A DNA stretch of 64,000 nucleotides from 2-12-FULL-60-25 sp003576745 (GTDB lineage: Bacteria; Patescibacteriota; Patescibacteriia; 2-12-FULL-60-25): assembly GCA_030272835.1 (NCBI GenBank), contig SZOQ01000002.1, positions 83,315-147,314 on the forward strand, written 5' to 3'. The translations under genes were made by a program, and so were the position numbers. Below, piece by piece: positions 17,004 to 24,867 of the stretch (its first letter is position 1; every line of letters starts with the position of its first letter). The notes beneath the pieces were generated by a model. The model did no database searches. It had not been told where the DNA came from and was given only the letters and a program-made list of their open reading frames with translations.

Positions 17004-18023
17004 ATGCGGATTGCAAGGACGCTGTCACCCGGACATCCGGACCGGCTCTGCGACATGCTTGCCGAAACGATTTTGGATGAGTATCTCCGTCGTGACCCCG
17101 CGACTTCCATGCGCGTGCATGTATCGGGCGGACGCGGGGCTATTTTTGTGAGCGGTGTCGTATCGTCCAAGGCGGACTTTGATGTGGGATCGCTTGTCGT
17201 ACGCACGGCCGCGGCATTGGGCGTTCGCAAACACGTGGAACCTTTCGTATCGCTCGAGTCGGTTCCAGGCTCCTTTGTGTTGGAAGCCACGAGATCCTCC
17301 CGCCCCATTTCCGTCACGGGATATGCCGCGGCGGAAAGCGAAGAATCGCTTCCCGGACATGTCAGTTTGTCGCGTCGACTCGCAAAAAAACTGGAAGATG
17401 CGCGCCAGCGTGACCCGGAATGGTTCTGGCTCTCGCCCTCGTTTGAAATTATCGTTGCCGAATCATATGGTCATCCGCCGATCATTCACGTGAATTGCGG
17501 ACACGGGGAAGAGGATTTGGCGAATGTTCGCGCGCGAATCAAGCAACTGTTCAATGGGGAGACGAGCGGGATGGACGTACGCGTGAATCATAACGGGCCC
17601 ATCCGTGCGAACGGGCTGGATGTTGATATGGGAAATTCCGGCATCTCCGCGGATCCGTATGGCAGCGGCATTTATATACGGGAATCCGTGATCGGCTATG
17701 ACCCGTCCCATCCTGTAAAATTCGGTTCCTGGCTGGCGCGCGGTCTGGCAAGCATGACGCTTCGGCGCACCGGCTCCAAAGCTGTTATGGTGCAGGCAGT
17801 GTATTTGCCCGGCGAAAGCGCGCCCAGCTATCTTCGCGTCCGCAATGAACGAGGGGCAGACCTCGCTGATCCGACGGATGCGGATGGTATGCGCTATGCG
17901 AAATTGGCATCGATGCTCCGATACGGTCTGAACGCCGATGCTGCGCGCTGGGGATTTGCGGGAGAAGCGGGATTGCCATGGGAGCCGGTTGACCCCGGAA
18001 GCGCCCTCGACGCTTCTGCGTGA
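17004..18023 (+). CDS. Divergent methionine adenosyltransferase-like protein
   Basis: The fold is that of bacterial MetK: the N-terminal SPGHPDRLCDMLAETILDEYL (normally GHPDK), the GYAAAESEESLPGHVSLSRRL block (normally GYAT-E----P), and a C-terminal RWGFAGEAGLPWEPVD like the usual FGR---PWE. However the GAGDQG loop is absent, the TGRK/DTYGG segment reads GNSGISADPYG, and the phosphate-binding GGGAFSGKD is not recognisable. At 339 residues it is 40-60 shorter than normal MetK. I infer a degenerate or re-purposed paralogue, and therefore give no gene symbol. Another metK could exist elsewhere in the genome. Confidence 0.75.
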   Translation: MRIARTLSPGHPDRLCDMLAETILDEYLRRDPATSMRVHVSGGRGAIFVSGVVSSKADFDVGSLVVRTAAALGVRKHVEPFVSLESVPGSFVLEATRSSRPISVTGYAAAESEESLPGHVSLSRRLAKKLEDARQRDPEWFWLSPSFEIIVAESYGHPPIIHVNCGHGEEDLANVRARIKQLFNGETSGMDVRVNHNGPIRANGLDVDMGNSGISADPYGSGIYIRESVIGYDPSHPVKFGSWLARGLASMTLRRTGSKAVMVQAVYLPGESAPSYLRVRNERGADLADPTDADGMRYAKLASMLRYGLNADAARWGFAGEAGLPWEPVDPGSALDASA

Positions 18024-18044
18024 TGTTTGTTACCCTTCGGCGAT

Positions 18045-18863
18045 ATGGTTGTGCCTCCTGTTATGAAAACGGCTCTGTGGGCCGCGGCACTCCGAGCCCG
18101 GTCGGCAAACGATCCGCAGTCGCTTGTCGCCGACCCGTTCGCTATACGCCTCATTGGTGAGGATGGGCTTGCGGAAGGCCTTGCGTATGAGCAGAAGCAC
18201 GGGGCCGGCATACACATGCTCCGGCGGACCAGACTGTTTGACGATCTCATTCTCCGCATTATCGGGGAACGGTCTGTCGGCACGGTGCTTTATCCCGGTT
18301 CCGGCCTCGATACACGGCCATACCGTCTGGCGCTTCCCGCATCGCTCACGTGGATCGAAATCGATTTTCCGAATGTTTTGAATTGGAAAGCGCAGGCGCT
18401 CGCCGGACATGATCCGGCATGCAAACTCATTCGCGCGCCTGCTGATCTTACAAAACCTCATGCCGTTCAGGAAGCCGTCAAAGATATTCCGACAGAAGGA
18501 AAATGTCTGATTGTCATGGAGAATCTTCTGCATTATTTGGACGGGCTCCAGACACAGAATTTTTTTCAGGATATCCGAAGCTTCGGATCGGCGAATATGG
18601 TGCTGGTGGATATCGGAAGTCCGGCATTGCCGACAAGCACCCTCGGAAAAGTCATGTTCGGAGAGCTGGAAAAAGCCGGGAGCCAGCGCGCGGGCATAGC
18701 CGACATTGCCGCCTTCGCCGGTCATGCAGGTTATCGTGTTCTGCAGTCGTTTCCTCTTTTTGCGCTCCGCGGGGCGCCTGATTCCTGGAAGGAAACCGCT
18801 CCGTGGTATGTGTCTCGCGCAAAACAGGATCTTCTGCGTATTGTTGTTCTTGAACGGACCTAA
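18045..18863 (+). CDS. Leucine carboxyl methyltransferase-family (PPM1-type) methyltransferase
   Basis: A 272-residue SAM-dependent methyltransferase of the LCM/TIGR00027 type. The signatures are RSANDPQSLVADPFAIRL near the N-terminus, RTRLFDDLIL, the SAM site VLYPGSGLDTRPYRL, WIEIDFPNV, and MENLLHYL. Family members methylate carboxyl groups or small molecules; the substrate here is unknown. It follows the MetK-like gene by 21 bp, so two SAM-linked proteins may be co-expressed. ATG 18045 is preferred to the upstream in-frame TTG. Confidence 0.88.
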   Translation: MVVPPVMKTALWAAALRARSANDPQSLVADPFAIRLIGEDGLAEGLAYEQKHGAGIHMLRRTRLFDDLILRIIGERSVGTVLYPGSGLDTRPYRLALPASLTWIEIDFPNVLNWKAQALAGHDPACKLIRAPADLTKPHAVQEAVKDIPTEGKCLIVMENLLHYLDGLQTQNFFQDIRSFGSANMVLVDIGSPALPTSTLGKVMFGELEKAGSQRAGIADIAAFAGHAGYRVLQSFPLFALRGAPDSWKETAPWYVSRAKQDLLRIVVLERT

Positions 18864-18902
18864 TTCATTCATCCCTCTTCCTTCATGCTACGCTATCACT
18901 CT

Positions 18903-19505
18903 ATGAACCGCATTGCCCTTCCATTCGCCATGCTTCTTCTTCTCGGTCAAGGATGCGTCCCATCGCGGCCCCAACCGCGCGGCATCCCTCCAGCCCCCCA
19001 ACCTATTCAAGAATCTCTTCCATCTGTGACCACACCAAACACCCTTTCATTTCCCGGCGTCCTTCCCGCGGAACAGACCAATGCCATCGTACGCATAAAA
19101 ACCCCGAAGGGCGATATTGTGATTCAGATACTTCCAGACGAAGGGCCGAACGCAGCTTCCAATTTTGCGTATCTTGTTGGCCAGCGTTTCTATGACGGCC
19201 TCACCTTCCATCGCGTCGAGCCTGGATTCGTAATTCAGGGCGGAGATCCCCGGGGGAATGGTACCGGAGGCCCAGGCTATAGCTTCGAGGACGATCCCGT
19301 GGGTTTGCCGTATGCCCGTGGCATCGTCGCCATGGCGAATGCCGGACCGAATACGAACGGTTCGCAGTTCTTCATTATGCTGGCAGACACGCCTTTGCCT
19401 CCCGCGTATTCCATATTCGGGAAGGTGATTGAAGGGATGGACGTGGTGGATCAGATTCGCGTGGGCGATGTCATGACCTCCGTCACGATCGATGCAAACG
19501 AGTAG
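18903..19505 (+). CDS. Cyclophilin-type peptidyl-prolyl isomerase lipoprotein
   Basis: Peptidyl-prolyl cis-trans isomerase acting outside the cell membrane. The signal peptide ends in a lipobox LLGQGC (Cys about residue 18), followed by a Pro-rich linker. The catalytic domain carries FHRVEPGFVIQGGDP, GPGYSFEDDP, RGIVAMANAGPNTNGSQFFI and YSIFGKVIEGMDVVDQI, all standard for cyclophilins. It is a likely folding helper for the many exported proteins encoded here. It abuts the C39-like protease gene. Confidence 0.95.
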   Translation: MNRIALPFAMLLLLGQGCVPSRPQPRGIPPAPQPIQESLPSVTTPNTLSFPGVLPAEQTNAIVRIKTPKGDIVIQILPDEGPNAASNFAYLVGQRFYDGLTFHRVEPGFVIQGGDPRGNGTGGPGYSFEDDPVGLPYARGIVAMANAGPNTNGSQFFIMLADTPLPPAYSIFGKVIEGMDVVDQIRVGDVMTSVTIDANE

Positions 19506-19512
19506 GCGGGTC

Positions 19513-20343
19513 ATGGCTTCCGACATGAGAAGAATCATTCGCGGCGCGCTTTTTGTCGCGGCAATTTTCCTCGCCGGAGGTATTGCGTTTTCGCAACGTA
19601 CGGCGATTCGAGAGGCCGTCCGGCGTTTTCAGGAGCCTCCGCTGCCGGCGGAAGAGGCATCCCCATTTCCCCTTCCGGCGGAAGAAAGGAAGCCGCAGGC
19701 GCGCCCGGCCGAGGAGAGCGTAAAGCCTCCGCCACCGGAGGCGTCAGCGACGTCCTCTGCCGATATTCCGAGGGAAAAATTGCTTGCGGTTCCGTTTACG
19801 TCGCAGGCGCCGCATGCGAATTGGGATATGCCGTATCAGGAAGCCTGCGAGGAAGCGTCTGTTATTATGGTGGCCGCGTATTACGCACGCGAAAAGGGTA
19901 TTATCGATCCGGATGAAGCCGATCGGCGCATTCGGAATATCGTGCGATTCCAGCAGGATCGGTATGGGTTTTATGAAGATACGTCAGCCACAGAGACCGC
20001 CCGTCTCCTTGAAGAGTATTATCCCGATCTTACGGCGGACGTTCTGTCCGTCCGGGGTCCGGAGGACATCAAGCGGTTTATCGCCATGGGCGTTCCGGTT
20101 ATTCTTCCCGCAGACGGGAAGACGCTCCCGAATCCGCATTTCCGGAACGGCGGGCCTGTCTATCACATGCTCGTGGTACGCGGCTATACGGAAGATCGGT
20201 TCATTACGAATGATCCCGGGACAAAATTCGGTGAACGATTCCTGTACACCTATGACGGATTGCTCAACGCCGTCCATGACTGGAATAATGGTGATGTTGC
20301 AAACGGTGCGCCTGTGATGATCGTGATCCGTCCGCGTTCCTAA
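19513..20343 (+). CDS. Membrane-anchored C39-like cysteine peptidase
   Basis: A 276-residue protein with an N-terminal membrane anchor (about residues 7-27), a Pro/Glu-rich linker to about residue 85, and a peptidase_C39_2-type domain. The predicted catalytic Cys is in YQEACEEAS (about 112), the His in VYHMLVVRGY, and the Asp/Asn in FITNDPG. Such domains cleave peptides outside the cell or process surface proteins. The start is uncertain: ATG 19492 overlaps the preceding gene and ATG 19525 is also possible. Confidence 0.85.
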   Translation: MASDMRRIIRGALFVAAIFLAGGIAFSQRTAIREAVRRFQEPPLPAEEASPFPLPAEERKPQARPAEESVKPPPPEASATSSADIPREKLLAVPFTSQAPHANWDMPYQEACEEASVIMVAAYYAREKGIIDPDEADRRIRNIVRFQQDRYGFYEDTSATETARLLEEYYPDLTADVLSVRGPEDIKRFIAMGVPVILPADGKTLPNPHFRNGGPVYHMLVVRGYTEDRFITNDPGTKFGERFLYTYDGLLNAVHDWNNGDVANGAPVMIVIRPRS

Positions 20344-20495
20344 TGTCTATGTCCTCGTCTGCATCCAGATACGGCCTTCCGCTGTTTCTCGCGATTGTAC
20401 TTGGCATCGCGATTTCGCTTGCCTTTCTGATCCGCGTGAGAATAGACGTGCAGAGAGAAGCTCCGAATGCGGCGGCAGAACGCGCGCGTCCGTAA
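20343..20495 (+). CDS. 50-residue single-span membrane peptide
   Basis: A small reading frame beginning MSMSSSASRYGLP, with one strong transmembrane segment LFLAIVLGIAISLAFLI (about residues 14-30), then a basic/acidic tail RVRIDVQREAP ending at RARP. It begins 2 bases inside the preceding stop region (TAATG), which suggests translational coupling to the protease gene, and is followed 60 bp later by a lipoprotein gene. Function unknown; the case rests on the membrane profile and tight spacing. Confidence 0.5.
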   Translation: MSMSSSASRYGLPLFLAIVLGIAISLAFLIRVRIDVQREAPNAAAERARP

Positions 20496-20555
20496 TCGAG
20501 GTCGTCGGAACCCTCGGAGTTGTCCGGCGCGGTTTTGACACGTACAATGTCTTGT

Positions 20556-21488
20556 ATGAAGCGAATGGCGATCCTTTGCACGGGGATTTTGCTCTTAGGA
20601 GCCGGATGCCTGCGTACGACCATCGGCGAATTGCGCGGCGTAAAAAAATACCAGCTGCCGCCCGTTTCCGAGTACGCCTTTCAGGATTCCTTTCTGCCGG
20701 AGGAAGAGCCGACAACCTCTTCTGATATCCTTCCTTTGTTACCGGAGGACCCCAATGTTCAGCCTGGGGAAATTGCGTCGGAATCGCAGAACGTCATTGT
20801 TTCGAGCGTCATCGCGCATTCGGAATTGCCGAATCCGTTCGTGTTGCTGGGCCGGGCGCGCGCGTTTGAAAACGTGGTTTACTGGCGCATCCGGGATGCG
20901 CGCCGGCTTGTCCTTGCTTCGGGACAGGCCATCACCAATGCGCCTGATGCGGGACGATTCGGCGCTTTCCGCATTCGCGCATTCATTGACACGCTGCCGG
21001 AAACGGACGGGGGAACCGTCGAGGTATTTACCCGGTCGCCACGCGATGGTTCCGAACAGGATACGGTGAACATCCCGGTGACGCTTTCCCGCGAGGTCAC
21101 GATGCTTAAGGCCTATTTTTCTAACATCGAAAAGGATCCGGGAGCCGAGCGCTGCGAACAAGTCTATCCGGTTACGCGGCGCGTGTATCGCACGCAGAAT
21201 GCGGCAGAGGCCGCCGCGCTGGAACTTCTCAAGGGCCCCACGGCTCTCGAACGCGGCACTGGATCCCGTACGTCGCTTTTACCGGGGACGGCGCTGCGAT
21301 CCATCGTTTTAAAAGAAGGGGTGCTGACGGCGGATTTTTCACGCGATATCGTGTTCGCGCTTGCCGGTTCCTGTAATATTCAGGCCCTCCGCGCGCAGAT
21401 TGAACAGACCTTCCTTCAATTTCCCACCGTTCAAGTTGTGCATATTCTGGTGGAAGGCGAGAATCTCGATAAACTTTTCAATCCATGA
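20556..21488 (+). CDS. Lipoprotein with Gmad2 and GerMN domains
   Basis: The signal peptide MKRMAILCTGILLLGAGC ends with a lipobox. Residues about 85-165 match the Gmad2 immunoglobulin-like domain (NPFVLLGRARAFENVVYWRI, RDARRLVLASGQAI). Residues about 185-305 match a GerMN domain (KAYFSNIEKDP, NAAEAAALELLKGPTALE, TSLLPGTALRSIVLKEGVLTADFSRDI). In Firmicutes these domains occur in spore-germination and LpqB-like proteins; here, with no sporulation genes, an envelope role is likely. The next gene starts within its stop (ATGA at 21485). Confidence 0.9.
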   Translation: MKRMAILCTGILLLGAGCLRTTIGELRGVKKYQLPPVSEYAFQDSFLPEEEPTTSSDILPLLPEDPNVQPGEIASESQNVIVSSVIAHSELPNPFVLLGRARAFENVVYWRIRDARRLVLASGQAITNAPDAGRFGAFRIRAFIDTLPETDGGTVEVFTRSPRDGSEQDTVNIPVTLSREVTMLKAYFSNIEKDPGAERCEQVYPVTRRVYRTQNAAEAAALELLKGPTALERGTGSRTSLLPGTALRSIVLKEGVLTADFSRDIVFALAGSCNIQALRAQIEQTFLQFPTVQVVHILVEGENLDKLFNP

Positions 21489-21919
21489 GCCCGATCATCT
21501 ATGCCGGCGCCGCCGGCATTGCCGCCGCCGGCATTATGCTGTTTCTTTCCCATGTCGCGCCGTTCGCCGGAGCGGGACGGGTGGTAAAGGATACGGATAC
21601 CATGCGGCTGTTCGGGCGGCAGTATAGCCGCCGCGAGGCGCATGTTGCGGGTATCTTGGTTCACATCGCCGCCTCGTTTTGTTTCGGCGTCCTGTACGCA
21701 TGGAGCGTCTCGCTCGGCATTGTTTCGGGATACGGATTTTGGCCGTTGTCCGCGTACGCGCTTTTGCTCACCATTGTTGTCGGGGGCGTGCTTATGCCCC
21801 TCGAAGGGCACGGTTTGTTCGGCAGAAAGGAGGATCCATGGTTCGCGTTCGATCTTCTTCTCGCGAATATCGGGTGGGTTATTCTGTTTGCGCTCATTAT
21901 CCGGCTCTTGCCCGTGTAG
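21485..21919 (+). CDS. Four-helix integral membrane protein
   Basis: An unrecognised 144-residue protein with four predicted membrane helices (about residues 3-22, 53-78, 83-104, 123-142). Between helices 1 and 2 lies a hydrophilic loop VKDTDTMRLFGRQYSRREAH, and between 3 and 4 the loop EGHGLFGRKEDPW. It overlaps the preceding stop by ATGA and is followed 2 bases later by xseA, so it sits in the middle of an operon. No function can be assigned. Confidence 0.8.
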   Translation: MSPIIYAGAAGIAAAGIMLFLSHVAPFAGAGRVVKDTDTMRLFGRQYSRREAHVAGILVHIAASFCFGVLYAWSVSLGIVSGYGFWPLSAYALLLTIVVGGVLMPLEGHGLFGRKEDPWFAFDLLLANIGWVILFALIIRLLPV

Positions 21920-21921
21920 CT

Positions 21922-23103
21922 ATGCGGATCTTTTCCGTCACGGAGTTCATCGAGCTGGTGAATGAAACGCTGCAGGCGCTTGGCACCTATGAGGCATTTG
22001 CCGTGGAAGGGGAAGTCTCCGGATATCGGGTGAATCAGGGGCAGTGGGTGACATTCGATCTGAAAGATGAGCGGTCTCTCGTGAATGTGTTTCTGCCGAT
22101 ATGGAAGCTCCGGACACCGCTTGAGGACGGCATGCGCATTCGCGTGGCCGGGACGGGCAGGGTGTATGCCAAGTACGGAAAATTTTCCCTTTCTGCCGAG
22201 CAGATAGAGCTTGTTGGAGAGGGCGCTCTACGCAAGGCGCTTGCGCTTTTGCGCCATCGGCTCGAACAGGAGGGGCTGTTTACCTCGGAGCGAAAACGCG
22301 AATTGCCCCGTTTTCCACGCCGTATCGCGCTTATCGCCTCTCGCGACAGCGCGGCCTACGGCGATTTTACGCGCATTGTCTGCGAGCGGTGGCCGCTTCT
22401 CGACATCCACCTCTACAATGTTCTCGTGCAGGGCGAGAGAGCTCCCGAGGATATCCGCCGCGCGTTGGCTGCCGTGCAGGCATCCGGCGAAGCGTATGAC
22501 GCCGTCGTGCTGACCCGCGGCGGCGGATCATTCGAGGAACTCATGGCGTTCAACGATGAACAGCTCGCTCGCGACATTTTTGCCTCGCGCATACCCGTTC
22601 TGGCCGCGATCGGCCATGAGCGGGACGTCACGCTCGCGGAGGAAGCGGCGGACGTGCGCGGTTCCACCCCCACGGATGCGGCGCGACGCCTGGTTCCCGA
22701 CCGGCGCGACGTGGAATATGAAATCGCGAGCCGCATACGGTCGATGTCGGATTCCTTGTTACGGCGTCTTCAGGAAAACCGCACCGCCCTTCACCGTATC
22801 CTCGAGTCTGGATCGCACTGGGCTTCTCGGTATCGCATTCAGGTAGACGCGTGGGCTTCCGCGACCGAGGGCGGTATGCGACAACTCCTCGAGTCGAATC
22901 GCGAACGGCTTCAGCATCTTACGCGCCTTCTCAAGGGTCTGGATCCTACGGCGGTGCTTGCGCGCGGATATTCCTTCGTTCAGGATACCCGCGGACGCGT
23001 CATTTCAGGCGTCAGCCGTCTTGGCAGGGGACAAGCTATTTTTGTCCGCATGAAAGACGGCACTGCCGGCGCAACGGTCAATGTCGTGAAGAAACAATTC
23101 TAA
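21922..23103 (+). CDS. xseA: Exodeoxyribonuclease VII large subunit
   Basis: Catalytic subunit of the single-strand-specific exonuclease VII. The N-terminal OB-fold (VEGEVSGYRVNQGQWVTFDLKDE) is followed by the catalytic domain with RIALIASRDSAAYGDF, VLTRGGGSFEELMAFND, PVLAAIGHERDVTLAEEAADVRGSTPTDAA, then the coiled-coil region and the end domain LARGYSFVQD. The 393-residue length is normal. xseB follows 11 bp downstream. Confidence 0.96.
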   Translation: MRIFSVTEFIELVNETLQALGTYEAFAVEGEVSGYRVNQGQWVTFDLKDERSLVNVFLPIWKLRTPLEDGMRIRVAGTGRVYAKYGKFSLSAEQIELVGEGALRKALALLRHRLEQEGLFTSERKRELPRFPRRIALIASRDSAAYGDFTRIVCERWPLLDIHLYNVLVQGERAPEDIRRALAAVQASGEAYDAVVLTRGGGSFEELMAFNDEQLARDIFASRIPVLAAIGHERDVTLAEEAADVRGSTPTDAARRLVPDRRDVEYEIASRIRSMSDSLLRRLQENRTALHRILESGSHWASRYRIQVDAWASATEGGMRQLLESNRERLQHLTRLLKGLDPTAVLARGYSFVQDTRGRVISGVSRLGRGQAIFVRMKDGTAGATVNVVKKQF

Positions 23104-23114
23104 CCCTATACGTT

Positions 23115-23342
23115 ATGGCGAAGAAAAAAGTTGCAGGAGATTTCGGCGCGAACTTCAAGGAACTTGAAGACATCGCCGAATGGTTCGAGCGGGAAGAACC
23201 GGATATCGACAAGGGACTCGCGAAGTTTGAACGCGCCATGGAACTCGCGGCCCAATGCCGCGACGAACTGGCAAAGGCCGAGCAGAAGGTAAAGGAGATT
23301 AGGAAAAAATTCGGCGAGCATGATACCGTCTCATTAGATTAA
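23115..23342 (+). CDS. xseB: Exodeoxyribonuclease VII small subunit
   Basis: A 75-residue helical protein with the XseB pattern FKELEDIAEWFEREEPDIDKGLAKFERAMEL, then a Lys/Glu-rich second helix. It binds the coiled-coil region of XseA. Position directly behind xseA confirms the assignment. Confidence 0.95.
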   Translation: MAKKKVAGDFGANFKELEDIAEWFEREEPDIDKGLAKFERAMELAAQCRDELAKAEQKVKEIRKKFGEHDTVSLD

Positions 23343-23343
23343 T

Positions 23344-23688
23344 ATGCGCCTCTTTGTCCGTTGGGCCATAAACGCCCTCGCGATTTTCCTGGTTCCCATG
23401 ATCGTTCCCGGCGTTGAAATTGCGAATTTTTATACAGCTGTCATCGTCGCGCTTATCATTGGACTCATCAATACTTTCATTCGTCCCGTTCTGCTGCTTT
23501 TTACGCTGCCGATTAATATTCTAACGCTCGGCTTGTTTACGTTGGTCGTGAATGCCCTGCTTTTTTGGCTGGCGTCCACCATTGTCAAAGGGTTTACCGT
23601 AACGGGATTTACGGCGGCATTTCTCGGCGCCCTGACTTTTTGGCTCATCGCCTGGGTTGGCAATGCCGTTGCCGGCACCAAAAAATGA
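23344..23688 (+). CDS. Phage-holin-like (YvlD/DUF360) membrane protein
   Basis: A 114-residue four-helix membrane protein of the mycobacterial phage holin superfamily IV type. It contains INALAIFLVPMIVPGVEI, LIIGLINTFIRPVLLLFTLPINILTLGLFTLVVNALLFW and a last helix ending VGNAV, which is the characteristic pattern. These chromosomal copies are widespread and are not evidence of a prophage. It begins 1 base after the xseB stop. Confidence 0.88.
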   Translation: MRLFVRWAINALAIFLVPMIVPGVEIANFYTAVIVALIIGLINTFIRPVLLLFTLPINILTLGLFTLVVNALLFWLASTIVKGFTVTGFTAAFLGALTFWLIAWVGNAVAGTKK

Positions 23689-23698
23689 CTGATGCGGC

Positions 23699-24418
23699 AT
23701 GGACCGCTTGTTTTTCATGAATCGCATTCCACCTGTATCCGGCATCGTCGTCCTCTCCATAGGAGGATCTCTCGTGGTTCCGAAGCAGGGAATCGACGCG
23801 GGGTTTCTCCGCGAACTTCGCCGATTCGTCCTCCGGCAAATACGAAGGGGGAGGCGTCTCATTCTCGTGGTAGGGGGCGGCCATACGGCGAGAGCCTATC
23901 AGCAGGCCGCCGTACGCATCGTAAAACTCCCGCCGGACGACATGGACTGGATCGGCATTCATGCCACGCGACTGAATGGACAGCTGCTTCGGAATATTCT
24001 TCGGGACGTGGCCCAGCATGTGGTTCTGAAGGATCCAACGCGTCCCGTAACATGGAACAGGCCCGTCCTCATCGCCGCCGGCTGGAAGCCGGGATGGTCC
24101 ACGGATTATGTCGCCGTCCGTCTCGCGCACAGGTTCGCGTCCAAACTCGTTCTCAACCTTTCCAATATTGATGCCGTCTATGACAGGGATCCCTATCGCC
24201 ACGAGGATGCGAAAAAGCTCGAGGCGATTTCTTGGAGTGAATTCCGCAAACTCGTAGGATCCTCATGGGAACCGGGGACAAACGCCCCATTCGATCCCAT
24301 TGCATCCAAACGCGCCGCGGCATGGAAGATGACAGTTGTCGTTGCCGGGAAACGGCTCGCGAATATCGAAAAGGTTCTGGATGGCAGCCCGTTTCGCGGT
24401 ACCGTGATATCCGAGTGA
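23699..24418 (+). CDS. Amino-acid-kinase family protein, probable UMP kinase
   Basis: Cytoplasmic kinase of the aspartokinase/UMP-kinase superfamily. It has the phosphate-binding SIGGSL near residue 20, VVGGGHTARAYQQAA, and the ATP-site strand LVLNLSNIDAVYDRDP with following acidic residues. A substrate loop WKPGWSTDYVAVRLA resembles archaeal-type UMP kinases, which phosphorylate UMP to UDP. The start may be ATG 23699 or ATG 23717; neither has a clear ribosome site. The rplJL promoter and leader follow. Confidence 0.75.
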   Translation: MDRLFFMNRIPPVSGIVVLSIGGSLVVPKQGIDAGFLRELRRFVLRQIRRGRRLILVVGGGHTARAYQQAAVRIVKLPPDDMDWIGIHATRLNGQLLRNILRDVAQHVVLKDPTRPVTWNRPVLIAAGWKPGWSTDYVAVRLAHRFASKLVLNLSNIDAVYDRDPYRHEDAKKLEAISWSEFRKLVGSSWEPGTNAPFDPIASKRAAAWKMTVVVAGKRLANIEKVLDGSPFRGTVISE

Positions 24419-24469
24419 TGAAGCCCGGGCATGCGGTTTTCGGCGCCGGCTGTCACTTCAGTTTCATTC

Positions 24470-24498
24470 TTGACGAAAAGGGTCGCCTCATGTATTGT
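24470..24498 (+). promoter_or_regulatory. Sigma-70-type promoter of rplJL
   Basis: -35 TTGACG (24470-24475), 17 base spacer, -10 TATTGT (24493-24498). It lies about 30 bases before the L10 leader fold and after the UMP-kinase stop, where an rplJ promoter is expected. Confidence 0.75.
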
Positions 24499-24528
24499 TC
24501 CGCCAACATCCCAAGACATCGTGTCCGA

Positions 24529-24584
24529 AGACCGTAAGGCTCCACCACGTGGAGGTAATAGGCCGAATGGCCCCCTTACCGAGG
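24529..24584 (+). promoter_or_regulatory. Ribosomal protein L10 leader
   Basis: An autoregulatory RNA element upstream of rplJ. It shows the classic three-way layout: closing helix ACCGTAAGG near 24531 with CCTTACCGAGG near 24574, hairpin CTCCAC/GTGGAG, and hairpin GGCC-GAAT-GGCC. In other bacteria, L10(L12)4 binds this leader and represses the operon. Here a long hairpin and a terminator follow, which points to transcription attenuation. Confidence 0.85.
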
Positions 24585-24587
24585 CTT

Positions 24588-24622
24588 GTCCCGAAAGCGA
24601 GCGCATGCGCGTATTTCGGGAC
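24588..24622 (+). promoter_or_regulatory. Hairpin between L10 leader and attenuator
   Basis: GTCCCGAAA (24588-24596) pairs perfectly with TTTCGGGAC (24614-24622), with an inner GCGCATGCGC helix. It lies between the L10 leader and the terminator and could be part of a switch between terminated and read-through structures. This is inference from position. Confidence 0.5.
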
Positions 24623-24657
24623 GCGACGTCCATTCCGGTTTTTGGCCGGGACGAACG

Positions 24658-24684
24658 CCCGCAGGACATGCCTGCGGGTGTTTT
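24658..24684 (+). terminator. Attenuator-like terminator in the rplJ leader
   Basis: CCCGCAGG (24658-24665) pairs with CCTGCGGG (24671-24678) around ACATG, followed by TGTTTT. It lies between the L10 leader and rplJ, so transcription must read through it to reach the ribosomal genes. Confidence 0.8.
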
Positions 24685-24867
24685 CAAAGGTCGAAAGAAA
24701 CATAACGAATCCGCACAATATTTACGAATATACGAATCGTCGGGAGCGGGTAGGAGGGTTGTGCCATATGTCAAGAGTCTTGCATCATGCGAAAAGCCAA
24801 ACGCTCATCGCCCATTGATCATCGCTGACTCTTCACGTGTACCCAAATCTTCCCGACGGACTCACGT

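Noticed and set aside
20556..21488. Sporulation system suggested by GerMN
   Set aside because: Only the domain pair is present; no other spore gene is seen.
23344..23688. Holin-like protein as a sign of a prophage
   Set aside because: This holin family is common on chromosomes and no phage gene is nearby.
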